Below, in pieces: positions 17,395 through 25,921 of a DNA stretch of 64,000 nucleotides. Numbering within the stretch: the stretch's first letter is position 1; every line of letters begins with the position of its first letter. The DNA lies in NCBI RefSeq assembly GCF_017168235.1, contig NZ_JABFAO010000009.1, positions 124,001 to 188,000 of the forward strand. The letters are read 5' to 3'. The position numbers and the translations under genes were made by a program. Source of the DNA: Rhodococcus sp. KRD197. Its GTDB lineage: Bacteria; Actinomycetota; Actinomycetes; Mycobacteriales; Mycobacteriaceae. The notes below the pieces were generated by a model that saw nothing but the letters and a program-made list of their open reading frames with translations, had not been told where the DNA came from and did no database searches.

Positions 17395-19370
17395 GCGCCG
17401 ACCTCCGCCAGTAGGATCTGGATCTCGCTGACGAGGCCGCGGAGGTCCTTCTGGATCTCATCAAGGGGTCGGGGTGGGGTGTATCGGTAGAAGTGCCGAG
17501 TAAAGGGGATTTCGTAACCGGTTTTAGTCTTGCCAAGGTCGATCCATGCGTCCGGGACGTGCGGAAGGACCTCACGCGCGAAATACTCCTCGATGTCCTC
17601 GGACATAGGAACGTTCTCGGTGTCACGCAAAGATGAGTCGACCTCGGGCTTGCCCTTGGTGGTGACCACATCAGCGCCGGGGTCGTACTGTCCGACGGTA
17701 GTCCAGATCGACTTCACCACGGACACAGCAGGCTTCGGCATACCCGCAGATTTCAGTGCGATCTTGACTCCTGCGATGAACGTGTCGCGATTCGACCATG
17801 ACCCGCCCGTCAGCTCGGTGAACGCGTCCCGGACGGCTTGTTGCTCAGCCGCGGACAGCTTTGCGATCGCCTTCGATGCGAGCACCTGGTCCGCCGTGCC
17901 CTCGTGGACGTGGAATGACAACTGCAAGGGCCGCTCGACGGTGATCGTGCGGTACCCGAAGTCGTTGTTGTCGAACACCTTCGACAGTGCGGGCTCGTCG
18001 GGTTTGTCGTCGTGGCGGAAGTCGTCGTACAGCTGGCAGATCAGCTTGATGTCCTCGTCACGCAGCTGTTTGCGCTTCGAGCCCAACGACTTTCTCATCT
18101 TTCCGAACATACCGACAGCGTTGATGAGCTGAACTTTGCCCTTGCGCTGCGCGGTCTTCTTGTTGTCGAGGATCCAGATGTAGGTCGAGATGCCAGTGTT
18201 GTAGAACATGTCGGTCGGCAGAGCAATGATCGCGTCGAGCAGGTCGTTTTCGATGATCCACTGCCGGATGTTCGACTCGCCGGATCCGGCACCACCGGTG
18301 AACAGCGGCGAGCCGTTCAGGACGATCGCCAGGCGGGATCCTTTGTCGTCGGGGCTCCGGACGGGTCGCATTTTCTTGACCAGGTGTAGCAGGAATAGCA
18401 GGGACCCGTCGGAGACGCGGGGAAGGCCAGGGCCGAAACGGCCGGCGTGGCCCTGTTGCTCGTGTTCGGCAGTGACCTTCTTCTGCTGCGACTTCCATTC
18501 GACTCCGAACGGTGGGTTGGAGAGCAGGAAGTCGAAGTGGTGACCGCTGAAACCGTCGTCGTCGAGGGTGTCACCGAGGTAGATGTTGTCGACGCTCTGG
18601 CCTTTGATGACCATGTCGGACTTGCACATTGCATAGGAGCGGGCGTTGACCTCTTGCCCGTACAGGACGGGTTTGGCGTGGTGGTTCATCTCGACGAGGT
18701 GGTCGTACGCGGTGGAGAGCATGCCGCCGGTGCCGGCTGCGGGGTCGTAGATGGTGCGCACGATGCCGGGGGTGGTGAGTTCGAGGTCTTTGTCGGCGTA
18801 GAGCAGGTCGACCATGAGGGCGATGACTTCGCGTGGGGTGAAGTGGTCACCGGCGGCGGCGTTGTTGGATTCGGCGAATTTGCGGATGAGTTCTTCGAAG
18901 ATGTAACCCATGTCGTGCCCGGTGACCCGGTCGGGGTGGAGGTCGACGTTCGCGAATTCCTTGACGATCAGGAACAGGCGGTCCTTCTTGTCGAGTTCGG
19001 CGATCAGGGTGGGGAGGCCGTATCCGTCGAAGACGTCGCGGATGTTCGCGGAGAAGCCTTCGATGTAGTCGATCAGGTTGTCGGCGAGGCCTGCCGGGTC
19101 GGCGGCGAGCTTGCCGAAGTCCCAGACGGAGGTGTTGAAGAACGGCAGAGCGAACTTCGAGGTGAGCACGACGAACGGGTCGATGCCCAGTCCCTGAGTT
19201 TTCTTGTACTCGGCGATCACGTCGTCCTTGGTGGGGGCGAGGATCGCGTCGAATCGACGCAGGATGGTGAACGGCAGGATGACGTCGCCGTACTGGTTGG
19301 GCTGGTAGGGACCGCGAAGTAGGTTCGCGATGCTCCAGATCAGGGTGGCGTTGGTGGTGCTGGCGGACAT
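17391..19370 (-). CDS. hsdM: Type I restriction-modification methyltransferase subunit M
   Basis: A 659-residue N6-adenine methyltransferase. The HsdM N-terminal helical domain (LLRGPYQPNQYGDVILPFTI) is followed by the SAM-binding motif YDPAAGTGGMLSTAYDH near 207 and the catalytic NPPF motif (LLSNPPFGVEWKS) near 283. The C-terminal extension is longer than in the shortest HsdM proteins, as in the large HsdM branch. It methylates the host copies of the site chosen by HsdS and is part of the M2S core. It lies 117 bases after a second methyltransferase gene in the same direction, so the five genes from 22149 down to 12971 may share one transcript. Confidence 0.92.
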   Translation of the reverse strand: MSASTTNATLIWSIANLLRGPYQPNQYGDVILPFTILRRFDAILAPTKDDVIAEYKKTQGLGIDPFVVLTSKFALPFFNTSVWDFGKLAADPAGLADNLIDYIEGFSANIRDVFDGYGLPTLIAELDKKDRLFLIVKEFANVDLHPDRVTGHDMGYIFEELIRKFAESNNAAAGDHFTPREVIALMVDLLYADKDLELTTPGIVRTIYDPAAGTGGMLSTAYDHLVEMNHHAKPVLYGQEVNARSYAMCKSDMVIKGQSVDNIYLGDTLDDDGFSGHHFDFLLSNPPFGVEWKSQQKKVTAEHEQQGHAGRFGPGLPRVSDGSLLFLLHLVKKMRPVRSPDDKGSRLAIVLNGSPLFTGGAGSGESNIRQWIIENDLLDAIIALPTDMFYNTGISTYIWILDNKKTAQRKGKVQLINAVGMFGKMRKSLGSKRKQLRDEDIKLICQLYDDFRHDDKPDEPALSKVFDNNDFGYRTITVERPLQLSFHVHEGTADQVLASKAIAKLSAAEQQAVRDAFTELTGGSWSNRDTFIAGVKIALKSAGMPKPAVSVVKSIWTTVGQYDPGADVVTTKGKPEVDSSLRDTENVPMSEDIEEYFAREVLPHVPDAWIDLGKTKTGYEIPFTRHFYRYTPPRPLDEIQKDLRGLVSEIQILLAEVGA

Positions 19371-19487
19371 AAGTTCAGTGTCTTTCTGTTGAAGCGTTGA
19401 TGATGAAGGTACTGGTTCGATCGGACATTTCAGGGGATTGCGGGGCGGATCGCGGCGGCCATGTGCGGCTGCTGCGCCCGGTTTCGA

Positions 19488-21602
19488 TCAGGATGTGATG
19501 CTGATCGTCCCGGTCCCGGTTGCGGTTTCGACGAGTGTCGTGAGTGCTTGTAGTTGCGCCAGGTGTTCTGCGGCTGCAGTGGTGGCGTCGGCGAGATCGT
19601 GGTTCAGGCGGACGATCCGCTGCTGTTCTGCTCGGGGGACAACGGGGATCTCGATGTTCCTGGGTACTACTCGTACCGTGTCCATGGTGCGGGGGAGGGT
19701 GCGTGCAGCGGCGTTGATGCAGGTGACCAAGTAGTCGGGGTCGTGGGTGGCGGCGGCGGCGCTGTCGATGCGGACGAGGTAGTTCTGCGGCGCTACGACC
19801 CATCCTGGTAAGTCGAACCGCGCGGCGATCGGTTGATTCGTCCGGGCTATTCCGAGGATGACGATGTCGCCAGGTTGGGTGGTGACGCCGGCGGGTTGAT
19901 CGTCGGTGACGTACTGATCGGGTGTTGCGACGCCGGTGGTGCGGTACTCATGAAGGACTCTCCCGGTCAGTAGGGGTGCGCCGGTTCTTCCGGCGTTTTC
20001 GCGTGAGGGTGTGGGCCGGCTGCGTACGAGGTGCACTCCGGGAAGCGAGGTGAGCCGTTCGCGGCGGACCATTCCGGCAGGGGTGAAACCGGGTATTGCT
20101 ATCTCGACGGGTCGAGAAGAACTGCGAGTCACCGCGGCGTGGGCGGTGGTGATGGACTCGATCGTTTCCTCCGGGCTGGGGGCGTCCCGACGCCGGATCC
20201 ACGTGGTGGGGTTGAGTCCGGTGTTGGGTTCGAGCAGATCCCGAACGGGGGCCGCAATCGAGTAGGGCGTGTCGCCTGCGTCGGCAGAGGTGCGCCAGCG
20301 TTCGTATTCGGCGAGTACACCGGAGAACCCGTCGACAGAAGTCTCCGACTCACCGCCGGTGGGGACGTCGATCAGGAGCACCCGGTCCTTGTCGATTGTC
20401 TGACCGGGTCGGGCGAGCACCCACAGTGCGGTCTCGATGGCGGTGTACGGCGAGAACAACCGTCCGGGCAAGGTGATGACGGCTTCGATTGCACCTTGAC
20501 GCAGCAACTCTTGCCGCAGGGCGTGAGGCGGGCCCGATCGGTCCAGTTCTCCGCGTGGGGTCACGACGAAGGCGCGGCCCCCGTCGGCGAGATGGGCGAT
20601 AGCGTGCTGGAGCCAGATACCGTCCGAGCGAGGAGACGGCCGACCGAACGCCCACCGCGGATCGTGTACGTCGACGTCCGGTCCGAAGTCCCGCAGCCCC
20701 CATGGTGGTGTAGCGACGACGACATCAGCGAGCACCTGGGACGCGGGGTCATTGCCCAACGAATTGCCGACACGGATGTCGATGGGGCGGTTGGCCAGGA
20801 TTGCACGTTGCAGCCCGATCTCGGCGAGGCCGTCGCTGATGTCGACACCGATCAGATGGGCAGATGGGTGACGAATGCCGAGGGCCAGCAGGGTGGCTCC
20901 GGGCCCCACAGCCGGATCGAGAACGGTGCTGTCGTCTCCGAAAACGCCGCTGCACTCGACCATGGCGGCCACGAATGTCGACACCGGCTGCGGGTCGATC
21001 AAGGTGTTGCGACGGTCGTTCAGAAGTAGGACGTCATAGACCTCGAGGAACTTGTCGATACTCAACGGGGCTACCGCCGAAGAAACAGCGCGCAGGAGCG
21101 TGTCGGTCTCCGGCTGGGCCGCATTCAAGCAGTCGAGCGCCGGCGCAATGTCCGGGGCCTGTGAGGTCAGGGTGTGCAGCCAGTCTTCGGCCGTACCGGC
21201 TGCTCGAACGTCGGCGGGTTGGCGAGTCAGCCCGGGTGCACCTGTCAATGCATGTGCGGCTCCGACGAATTCACGATTCTCGGCGATACCTCGAACGAGG
21301 TATTCCACGACCAGTGCTGCCCCGGCGAGGGCTCCGTCATCCTCCATGCCTGATGCGCGGAGGTGGCCGAGGATTGTTTCTGTGACCACGGTCGGCGTTA
21401 TCTTGTCTTGCTGCTCAGCTAAACGCCCGCTTCGGATCAGCCATTGTTCGACTTCGTTTCGGTCGAAGAGCGGGGTGCCGGCATCCGGTCCTGTGGCTGG
21501 CGCTGGAAAGTCGTTATGCCGCTTACGCCACTGCGTGACCGCGGCGCGGCTGACGTTGGCCAACACGGCAATGTCGGCCGATCGAATCAGGGGTGTGCTC
21601 AT
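19488..21602 (-). CDS. HTH-N6 DNA methyltransferase with HsdS-like tail
   Basis: A 704-residue protein. Residues 1-60 form an excisionase/MerR-like helix-turn-helix (ADIAVLANVSRAAVTQWRKR, then FDRNEVEQWL). A helical spacer leads to a class I methyltransferase with SAM motif VLDPAVGPGATLLALG and a motif IV variant TPPWG in place of NPPF/Y. The C-terminal 200 residues resemble one HsdS half, with a target-recognition-like stretch ending in VPRAEQQRIVRLNHDL and a coiled-coil helix. I chose ATG 21602, 10 bases after the NYN gene stop; the frame extends upstream only through shadow sequence. It may be a single-chain methyltransferase-specificity protein or a modified methyl-sensing partner. No nuclease domain is seen. 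Confidence 0.75.
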   Translation of the reverse strand: MSTPLIRSADIAVLANVSRAAVTQWRKRHNDFPAPATGPDAGTPLFDRNEVEQWLIRSGRLAEQQDKITPTVVTETILGHLRASGMEDDGALAGAALVVEYLVRGIAENREFVGAAHALTGAPGLTRQPADVRAAGTAEDWLHTLTSQAPDIAPALDCLNAAQPETDTLLRAVSSAVAPLSIDKFLEVYDVLLLNDRRNTLIDPQPVSTFVAAMVECSGVFGDDSTVLDPAVGPGATLLALGIRHPSAHLIGVDISDGLAEIGLQRAILANRPIDIRVGNSLGNDPASQVLADVVVATPPWGLRDFGPDVDVHDPRWAFGRPSPRSDGIWLQHAIAHLADGGRAFVVTPRGELDRSGPPHALRQELLRQGAIEAVITLPGRLFSPYTAIETALWVLARPGQTIDKDRVLLIDVPTGGESETSVDGFSGVLAEYERWRTSADAGDTPYSIAAPVRDLLEPNTGLNPTTWIRRRDAPSPEETIESITTAHAAVTRSSSRPVEIAIPGFTPAGMVRRERLTSLPGVHLVRSRPTPSRENAGRTGAPLLTGRVLHEYRTTGVATPDQYVTDDQPAGVTTQPGDIVILGIARTNQPIAARFDLPGWVVAPQNYLVRIDSAAAATHDPDYLVTCINAAARTLPRTMDTVRVVPRNIEIPVVPRAEQQRIVRLNHDLADATTAAAEHLAQLQALTTLVETATGTGTISITS

Positions 21603-21612
21603 CAAAGGTGTC

Positions 21613-22149
21613 CTATACGTAGGTAGTGGTAGTGATCGTGATGACGTGGTGCGCGGCCAGGCGTAGGCGGCCGGACATATGTCCGGTGCGGGCAACCGCG
21701 TTCGTGGTCGATCCGGCGTCGGCGAGGTACGCGAGATCCTCCGCGAAGCCGCCGTCGCCGGATCCGAGGTAGATGTCGGTGAAGCGTTCTGCAATTCGCT
21801 CGGTGTGCATCGCTTCACGTAGAGAGCGGTCGGCGCCATCGGGGCCCGAACGAGGCGTGAGCAATCTGGCGCTAGGCCAAGCGTTCCACGCGGCGACCGC
21901 ATTGTGATGCGATGCGCCGATGATGACGTGGTCGCCGGCCGCGATGTCCACTGCTTCGTGATATTTGAGCATCGCGTTCCGTGCCGCATTGATCCTTACA
22001 TCGCCAGTCCCGCAAAGGTTTTCGATGTCGATGAAATGCACTACCCTCCCGACGTCGCGTGCCGGTGCCAACTGTGGCGCAATGGTGAGAACGCGTCCTG
22101 GGGCGGTGTGAGACAGATTCTGGACCAGTGTGGCGGAGTTGGTGACCAT
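21613..22149 (-). CDS. NYN/PIN-like ribonuclease domain protein
   Basis: A 178-residue protein with a NYN (PIN-like) fold. The strand VVHFIDIEN carries Asp41 and Asn44, Asp106 lies in GPDGADRSL, and the last acidic site is LGSGDGGF (Asp131). These match the metal-binding residues of NYN RNases. ATG 22149 has AAAGGAAA upstream and a good sigma-A-like promoter at 22185-22214. It is the first gene of the operon that continues with the HTH-methyltransferase and the type I restriction-modification genes. That makes it a candidate accessory RNase effector. The assignment rests on motifs. Confidence 0.65.
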   Translation of the reverse strand: MVTNSATLVQNLSHTAPGRVLTIAPQLAPARDVGRVVHFIDIENLCGTGDVRINAARNAMLKYHEAVDIAAGDHVIIGASHHNAVAAWNAWPSARLLTPRSGPDGADRSLREAMHTERIAERFTDIYLGSGDGGFAEDLAYLADAGSTTNAVARTGHMSGRLRLAAHHVITITTTTYV

Positions 22150-22184
22150 GCCGTTTCCTTTCGATGCCTGGACTGTTGACAGGA

Positions 22185-22214
22185 ACCTTAAACCAACTTC
22201 ACCGTCAATGTCAA
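22185..22214 (-). promoter_or_regulatory. Sigma-A-like promoter of the NYN/methyltransferase operon
   Basis: Read on the minus strand, TTGACA (22214-22209) and TAAGGT (22190-22185) are separated by 18 bases and lie about 36 bases before the NYN ATG. The -35 box is consensus and the -10 box keeps TA at the start and T at the end. The surrounding 22150-22530 stretch is AT-richer and holds no gene. Confidence 0.5.
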
Positions 22215-22530
22215 GGGTGAGTGAGTTACACCTAACAGTGAGCCGTAAATCAAATTTTCGTAAACACTAGGTTGACAGATGCTCAGGGGCTTTCGCACCG
22301 CTCAGAGCCCCAGGCGGGCCGTGAGACGACCTCATCCTCTGGTCTATCCGGCAGCCCACAATGACCATAATTGTTAACAGCGTGGTTCGGTTTTGGTCTC
22401 GAGTGCGGCAACCAAAACATCCGGTTGCACGAGGAGTTGCTCGGGCGGACAGACTTCGGTACCTAACCCACGTACAGCACAGGGAACAGTGACAGCGATC
22501 CGTTCGAAGCCTGGCGTGAGTTAGTGATGC

Positions 22531-23244
22531 ATGCGGCCGACCTGTTCTGTCTATGTCGATACCGGCCATTTACTCGCCTCCGCTGCGACCCGCATGACCG
22601 GCACATCGCTTCGCAGCGGGATCCACGTCGACTACTCGAAACTCGTTGCATCACTTGTCGACGCCGCCGAATCACGTTCGGGTGTGCCGGTCCTTCGGGT
22701 CTACTGGTACAGGTCTGCGAAGAACGGGATCCCGGATGTCCAGCAGGAGCGCATCGGCGAGTTGGCGAAAGTCAAACTACGCCTCGGCCGCTTCGGAGTG
22801 AACAGCGAGCAGAAGGGCGTCGACCTCCGGATCGGACTCGACCTGGTCGCTCACGCGCGAAGCAATACCTCCGATGTGTTCTTTCTCGTCTCCGGTGACG
22901 ATGACCTGACCGAGGCGGTGGAGGAGGCGCGAGCCCATGGAGTGCAGGTGGTCGATTTGGGCGTTCCGAGGGTCGACGGGGAACCCCACGGGAGCGCCCG
23001 ACAGACGGTTTCAAGGCTCGCAACGACCAACGCCACCGTAACCAACTCAGGAGTCCGGTTGTCGATCTGCCAGGGTACCGATACTGGCCATCCCACCAAG
23101 AACGCGAGCCACAGAGCTAGCAAAGCGCTCGTGCCGGCCAGCGATCACGATCTTTTCGCGGCGGCTGAACTTGATGGTGTGGACCGCGGCGAGTTGGTTG
23201 GCGAAAGACTCGGCGTATGCCGCTCGCGCTCCGCTCCCTCGTGA
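22531..23244 (+). CDS. NYN domain (LabA-like) ribonuclease, tail probably replaced
   Basis: Residues 1-160 form a clear NYN domain. The strand SVYVDTGHLL carries Asp10, Asp98 lies in EQKGVDLRIGLDL, and FFLVSGDDDLTEAVEEA gives Asp123/Asp125. This LabA-like branch is common in actinobacteria and is thought to cut RNA with metal ions. After about residue 165 the sequence loses family character. It runs through DNA where the opposite strand holds a plausible reading frame (23292-23047), next to resolvase remnants. I infer that a rearrangement removed the original C-terminus, since members I know of are longer. It is divergent from the NYN/methyltransferase operon. Confidence 0.7.
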   Translation: MRPTCSVYVDTGHLLASAATRMTGTSLRSGIHVDYSKLVASLVDAAESRSGVPVLRVYWYRSAKNGIPDVQQERIGELAKVKLRLGRFGVNSEQKGVDLRIGLDLVAHARSNTSDVFFLVSGDDDLTEAVEEARAHGVQVVDLGVPRVDGEPHGSARQTVSRLATTNATVTNSGVRLSICQGTDTGHPTKNASHRASKALVPASDHDLFAAAELDGVDRGELVGERLGVCRSRSAPS

Positions 23245-23297
23245 CGTGTACTCGGATTTGACCTTTTCGGCCACTTCGGAGGCTCGGAGCACTAAGT

Positions 23298-23400
23298 GAG
23301 GATTTGAAGCCCACGCCTCGCCGTTCGAGCGTATCCACCGTTCGAAGCACGTAGGTGGGGTAGCGAGCGTCCCAGGCGGTCAAGCCGCCAGGGTGTCGCC
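23298..23400 (-). pseudogene. Serine recombinase (resolvase) remnant
   Basis: On the minus strand one frame reads LDRLGRSLPHL and the next frame continues VDTLERRGVGFKS. These are adjacent blocks of Tn3/Hin-type serine resolvases, joined in the right order by a frameshift. Nothing else of the protein was found nearby. It is a short fossil of a mobile element close to where the NYN gene loses its normal end. Confidence 0.5.
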
Positions 23401-23505
23401 GGGACGCATAGGTCGAGGGGTCGAGGAGGGCGCCGAGCTGTGGGTACGCCGTCGTTGCGCCGCTTCCAACGGCGGACTAAATGCGATGGCAGCCCGCGGC
23501 GATGC

Positions 23506-23532
23506 GCATCCGACTGGCCGGCAGTCGGATGC
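23506..23532. repeat. Perfect 10-bp inverted repeat
   Basis: GCATCCGACT (23506-23515) pairs perfectly with AGTCGGATGC (23523-23532) around GGCCGGC. It has no T run, so it is not a standard terminator. It lies in a gene-free stretch (23401-23794) beside the resolvase remnant and could be part of a lost element or a transcript-end structure. Confidence 0.45.
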
Positions 23533-23794
23533 CCCTGATCCGGAAACTCGCGCGTCCCCCAGCTTCAGCCACGGGTTCTCTCGTTACGAAACTTGTCGCA
23601 CCGGTACTTATGAACACAAGAGTTGGACATGAGGTGCGAGACAGGGAACGTGCTGGTCCGCGACGGAGTCACCGGCGGGGGAGCAAGCGTGCCGAAACGG
23701 CCGTTGTAGGAACCACAAACTGCGCGACGTCGGCGCAGCTGTCGTTCGAACTGTGGGTCTGGTGGCCCGCAGCCGCGAGAGTCTCTGCGGGTAG

Positions 23795-24427
23795 CTACTT
23801 ACCGCGGCCCTCATGCTTGTTCCAGAGCTTGCGGGATGATTCGAGCACGGCCTGTCTCATCGACTCCCCACCTGTCGGAATCACAATGAAGTCGCCATTC
23901 GAAAAGGTGCCTGCGATACCTAGTTCCAATTCCGCTGGGAGCTGCAGCAAGAGACTGACCTTGTCATAACCAGGCCCGTCGAAGCGGACAAAGGCTCCCA
24001 AGGGCTTCGACTTCTCAACCACTGCCGCGAGGTAGTCTCCGACCTGCGGCGGACGCCCGCGAACATGGTCACGGGCAGTGTGCACTACCTTAGTCTGTGC
24101 GGTTGGCTGAGTTTTATTTTCAACGAAGGCTTCCGAGTCGAAATCAGTGATTCGACGCATTGCTTCTCCGGAAAGCTCCTGGCGTTCCGGCGGAGTCGAG
24201 TGCGCGGCCGGTTCAGCCGCCGGGCCGCTCGATGACTCACGTTCGGCCGACTCACCGGAGGACATCTCTACGGCAAGGTCTTGCACACTCAAAGCGAGTA
24301 GTTCCTGCGCAATTTGTCGATCCTCGTCAGAAGCGTCTGCGGCTTCCAGAGTTGCCCTGGCCATGATGTGCGCGGCCTCGGCTGCATCCAGGGGGTCCGC
24401 GTCGTCAAGCAAGTGATCGATCGACAT
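23795..24427 (-). CDS. Hypothetical protein
   Basis: A 210-residue protein I do not recognise. Residues 1-60 are acidic and helical (MSIDHLLDDADPLDAAEAAH). Residues 60-100 are low-complexity Ser/Ala/Glu. The rest looks like a compact mixed alpha/beta domain (VGDYLAAVVEKSKPLGAFVRF and DKVSLLLQLPAELELGI). There is no signal peptide or membrane segment. It follows the small membrane protein gene by 41 bases and is probably co-transcribed with it. The ATG has an AGGAGG-like site upstream. Function is unknown. Confidence 0.55.
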   Translation of the reverse strand: MSIDHLLDDADPLDAAEAAHIMARATLEAADASDEDRQIAQELLALSVQDLAVEMSSGESAERESSSGPAAEPAAHSTPPERQELSGEAMRRITDFDSEAFVENKTQPTAQTKVVHTARDHVRGRPPQVGDYLAAVVEKSKPLGAFVRFDGPGYDKVSLLLQLPAELELGIAGTFSNGDFIVIPTGGESMRQAVLESSRKLWNKHEGRGK

Positions 24428-24468
24428 CGAATCCTCCTTGTGTTAGACGTTCATTGTGAGGCCGCACA

Positions 24469-24846
24469 TCACCGCGCGCCACCGCCGCTGCGTTTCTGCG
24501 ACGCCTGGCGCAGGGTCCGTACGCGTCGCTCTCCGATCAGTTGTGCAAGATTCTGGTCGTGCTTCTTCGCCTCTGTCTCAAGAAGTACGAACATTTCGGC
24601 CGTTGCCGCCGCTCCTAGCACACTGTGATTCTCGGCGATCCACTCGAAGCGTTCCCAAAGTTCAGCTCTGCGAGTTGCCGCTCTGTCATCCGCGCGGGTG
24701 CCTCTGACCTGGTCTGCGGCTATCAGAGCAGCCAAAAGTACCGCGATTCCAGCGATTGCGGGAGACGTGAGGAGAGCGCCTAGCCCATGGCCAAGGTCGT
24801 CAAGGAACCAAGAATGGCTTTCCCATGCGAGGACAGCGTCAGTCAC
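24469..24846 (-). CDS. Small single-pass membrane protein
   Basis: A 125-residue protein starting at GTG. One hydrophobic helix (ALLTSPAIAGIAVLLAALIA, about residues 24-43) is followed by a charged helical cytoplasmic tail. The tail has RRAELWERFEWIAENH and ends in a basic stretch. Single-helix proteins of this form are common next to the gene type downstream, but no family name can be given. It is the first gene of a two-gene minus-strand unit with the 210-residue hypothetical protein. Confidence 0.5.
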   Translation of the reverse strand: MTDAVLAWESHSWFLDDLGHGLGALLTSPAIAGIAVLLAALIAADQVRGTRADDRAATRRAELWERFEWIAENHSVLGAAATAEMFVLLETEAKKHDQNLAQLIGERRVRTLRQASQKRSGGGAR

Positions 24847-25293
24847 CAGGTCACGGTACTTGTTCAGACGTCGCGGGCCAACCGATCACCGCCGCGGCGT
24901 TCGCAGCTGCATCGCGCACTCTGGGCGCAGTAGCCAGTCCCGACGCCCCCCGATGCCACGTCCCTGGTTCGCGACATGCTCCGTGTCCACGAAGCCGCCG
25001 CGCTCGCACACTCCAGTACGTACTACTTTGCCCCACGGGGCCTATACGGCCGCAGCATAACGCTCCAGCGAGCTGGGCGTGGTCATCGTCTTCCTACCCA
25101 CCGCACCCGAGGTCGGAGCTGCGGAGTTCCTACACAAGCTGGCCGAACACGGCGAAGTCATCGAACCGGCCGACAAACCACTAGGCACTATGGTCCTTCA
25201 TGCCTCCGACGTCGACGACGAGATCGGCTCTGCACGGGTGGCTGAGGTATCTGCTTTGCCGTCGACGGTGTCGGCGACGCAGATCGCGCATCC
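24847..25293. other. Long intergenic stretch, no certain gene
   Basis: Short frames here (for example one reading VIVFLPTAPEVGAAEFLHKL near 25080) have some protein-like character but no start, ribosome site or recognisable domain. They may be debris of the gene whose C-terminus follows at 25294. Confidence 0.35.
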
Positions 25294-25872
25294 GTGTTGC
25301 CTGTGCACGAGGGAGTGTTGTCCGAGTATCGGTCGGCGGGTCTTGTCTTTCCAATGAACTCGATCGAGGTGGTCGCGCCGTCGGTCGGGTCGGTCGAGAG
25401 CGGAACCGACCTGGGTATAGCCCTGCACGCGCTATTTGAGGCGGTCCCGCTCGATTCAGCGTTGGACTCTGCGTTCGATGAGAAGGCACGTACTGCTGGC
25501 GCGTTGGCTGGTTTGGTCGATCTGGACCGGTTCGTGTTGCTGGCAAAGTCGGTGTTCGAGTCCGAACCTGTGCAGCGTGCTGCCGCGCGCGAGCATTGGC
25601 AGGAAATGCAGCTCGCTGGCCTGCCGCCGGATGAAACCATCGTGGTCGAGGCAATCGCGGACCTGGTGTACCGCGAGGACGACGGGTCGTTGGTGATTGT
25701 CGATTACAAAACCGATGTCGGGGTCACGGCCGAGACGTTGGAGGCGTACTGGACTCAGCTGTCGGTGTAAGGGGACTTGCTCACCCGGGCAACGGGGGAG
25801 CAAGTGAGTCGGGTGGTGTTGGTGTTTGCGAGGGCTCGTTCGGCTACTATTCTAGAGCGGGCGAGGGCCTGA
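25294..25872 (+). pseudogene. AddA/RecB-type nuclease C-terminal remnant
   Basis: Only the C-terminal nuclease region of a UvrD/AddA-like helicase-nuclease remains. DLGIALHALFEAVPL gives the RecB-family His motif. EAIADLVYREDDGSLVIVDY carries the family's catalytic Asp residues, and Lys follows in KTD. The helicase part is absent. A TAA at 25768-25770 interrupts QLSV. The same frame continues beyond it as GDLLTRATGEQVSRVVLVFA to a TGA at 25870, so the stop looks like an in-frame 3-base deletion or substitution within a conserved block. It is a truncated, dead remnant. Confidence 0.65.
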
Positions 25873-25921
25873 ACCTGAAACTCAAAAGGTTGCGGTTAAG
25901 CCGAATTGGTCTCATGCGCAA

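Noticed and set aside
18447-19322. 291-codon plus-strand open frame
   Set aside because: Antisense to hsdM, dominated by Val/Gly/Asp, no recognisable motif.
23047-23292. 81-codon minus-strand frame opposite the NYN tail
   Set aside because: It looks somewhat protein-like, but it has no recognised family or firm start, so it is used only as a hint of rearrangement.
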